From Alsobacter soli (GTDB taxonomy: Bacteria; Pseudomonadota; Alphaproteobacteria; Rhizobiales; Beijerinckiaceae): DNA of 64,000 nucleotides. Positions 63,551 through 64,000 of the stretch are shown one piece after another (positions within the stretch are counted from its first letter, which is position 1; each line of letters begins with the position of its first letter). The translations under genes were made by a program, and so were the position numbers. The stretch is taken from NCBI RefSeq assembly GCF_003004785.1, contig NZ_PVZS01000004.1:173234-237233 (forward strand). Direction: 5' to 3'. The notes beneath the pieces were generated by a model. The model had not been told where the DNA came from, ran no database searches, and was given only the letters and a program-made list of their open reading frames with translations.

Positions 63551-64000
63551 ATGAGCACGGACAACCGCAGCACCCATATCCGGCTCACCTCCCATCCGGA
63601 GCCCGGCACGGGCGCGGCCAGGTTCCCGATCCGATGGGGCGCGGCGACCGCTCAGGAGCGCGGCCCCGTGATCGGGTCGGTCACCAACCCGGCCGACCGC
63701 AACGTGATCGGCTCCCATGGGGGCGCCTATTCGCTCTACCGGGCGCTCGCCGTGACCTCCGGCGCCCTCAATCCCGCCGTGCGGCCGGACCTGCGCAACA
63801 CGCATCCGGTCACCCCGGTCGGCCCGCATCCGCAATGGGCGGACCCCGGCAAGATCGTCTCGCTCGACCCCTGGGGCGCCTGCGTGGGCGAAGCCTTCGC
63901 GGACTGGATCAGCCAGGGCGTCGACATCCGCCCCACGGTCGCGGTCACCAAGGCGCGGCTGAACATGCCGGAGATCGTCGCCGCGATTGCCGGGGGGCGG
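63551..64000 (+). CDS. GTP-cyclohydrolase-II-like protein, N-terminal part (truncated by window end)
   Basis: 150 codons from the ATG at 63551 (AGGAG 5 nt upstream) to the end of the window, open to the last base. The predicted protein (RLTSHPEPGTGAARFPIRWGAATAQERGPVIGSVTNP, GSHGGAYSLYRALAV, HPQWADPGKIVSLDPWGACVGEAF) resembles the N-terminal domain of the URC1-type GTP cyclohydrolase II homologues involved in a uracil-catabolic route in yeasts and some bacteria. The catalytic zinc site would lie beyond the window. It follows deoB by 81 bp in the same direction. Confidence 0.65.
   Translation, partial: MSTDNRSTHIRLTSHPEPGTGAARFPIRWGAATAQERGPVIGSVTNPADRNVIGSHGGAYSLYRALAVTSGALNPAVRPDLRNTHPVTPVGPHPQWADPGKIVSLDPWGACVGEAFADWISQGVDIRPTVAVTKARLNMPEIVAAIAGGR

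Overview
The window is a GC-rich (about 68-70 % by eye), densely packed chromosomal segment of an alphaproteobacterium, most likely order Hyphomicrobiales (Rhizobiales). The evidence is the gene order rpmH-rnpA-yidC-engB-argB-dapD-dapE-truA-fmt-def followed by recR-ybaB-dnaX, an SRP RNA gene just upstream of dnaX, the pheA-kdsB pair divergent from a membrane-anchored cytochrome c of the CycM type, and many intergenic inverted repeats of the kinds scattered through rhizobial genomes. Genus cannot be decided from the sequence alone.

Region by region. 1-7.7 kb is catabolic/accessory: an IlvD/Edd-family sugar-acid dehydratase, an SRPBCC-ArsR pair with a conspicuous palindrome over its ribosome-binding site, an XRE regulator divergent from a SnoaL-like protein, a split UxaA-type dehydratase, a patatin-like lipase and a glutathione transferase. 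8-12.1 kb pairs a non-pyrrolysine MttB-family methyltransferase with a trimethylamine-dehydrogenase-like flavoprotein, a plausible N-methyl-compound catabolic cassette. 12.2-18.5 kb has small membrane or hypothetical proteins, ilvD, an aldo/keto reductase and pgi. 18.7-24.4 kb has a DEAD-box helicase, a ParA plus ribbon-helix-helix pair, treZ and a small unknown protein. 24.6-32.7 kb holds a TetR-controlled RND efflux operon, an orphan histidine kinase and a lipoamide-dehydrogenase-like flavoprotein that lacks both redox cysteines.

33-49 kb is the housekeeping core: L34, RNase P protein, YidC, EngB, arginine and lysine/diaminopimelate biosynthesis, tRNA modification, initiator Met-tRNA formylation and deformylation, RmuC, RecR/YbaB/DnaX and SRP RNA. 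A 77-codon gene of about 53 % GC sits between truA and fmt and looks foreign. 49-53 kb has a HIT protein, NudC, PheA, KdsB and CycM. 53.5-62.2 kb is a yejAABEF-type peptide/microcin-C ABC importer operon with two binding-protein paralogues; a VapBC-like toxin-antitoxin module is spliced, translationally coupled, between yejE and yejF. The window ends with deoB and the 5' part of a GTP-cyclohydrolase-II-like gene, suggesting nucleoside/pyrimidine breakdown.

At least five families of intergenic inverted repeats occupy most of the larger gaps; they sometimes nest in one another and in one case form the 3' end of a gene. No CRISPR array, tRNA, rRNA, transposase or prophage was seen. The candidates most worth following up are the SRPBCC/ArsR palindrome, the embedded toxin-antitoxin module, the cysteine-less flavoproteins, the MttB/flavoprotein pair, the ParA-RHH pair and the low-GC gene at truA/fmt.
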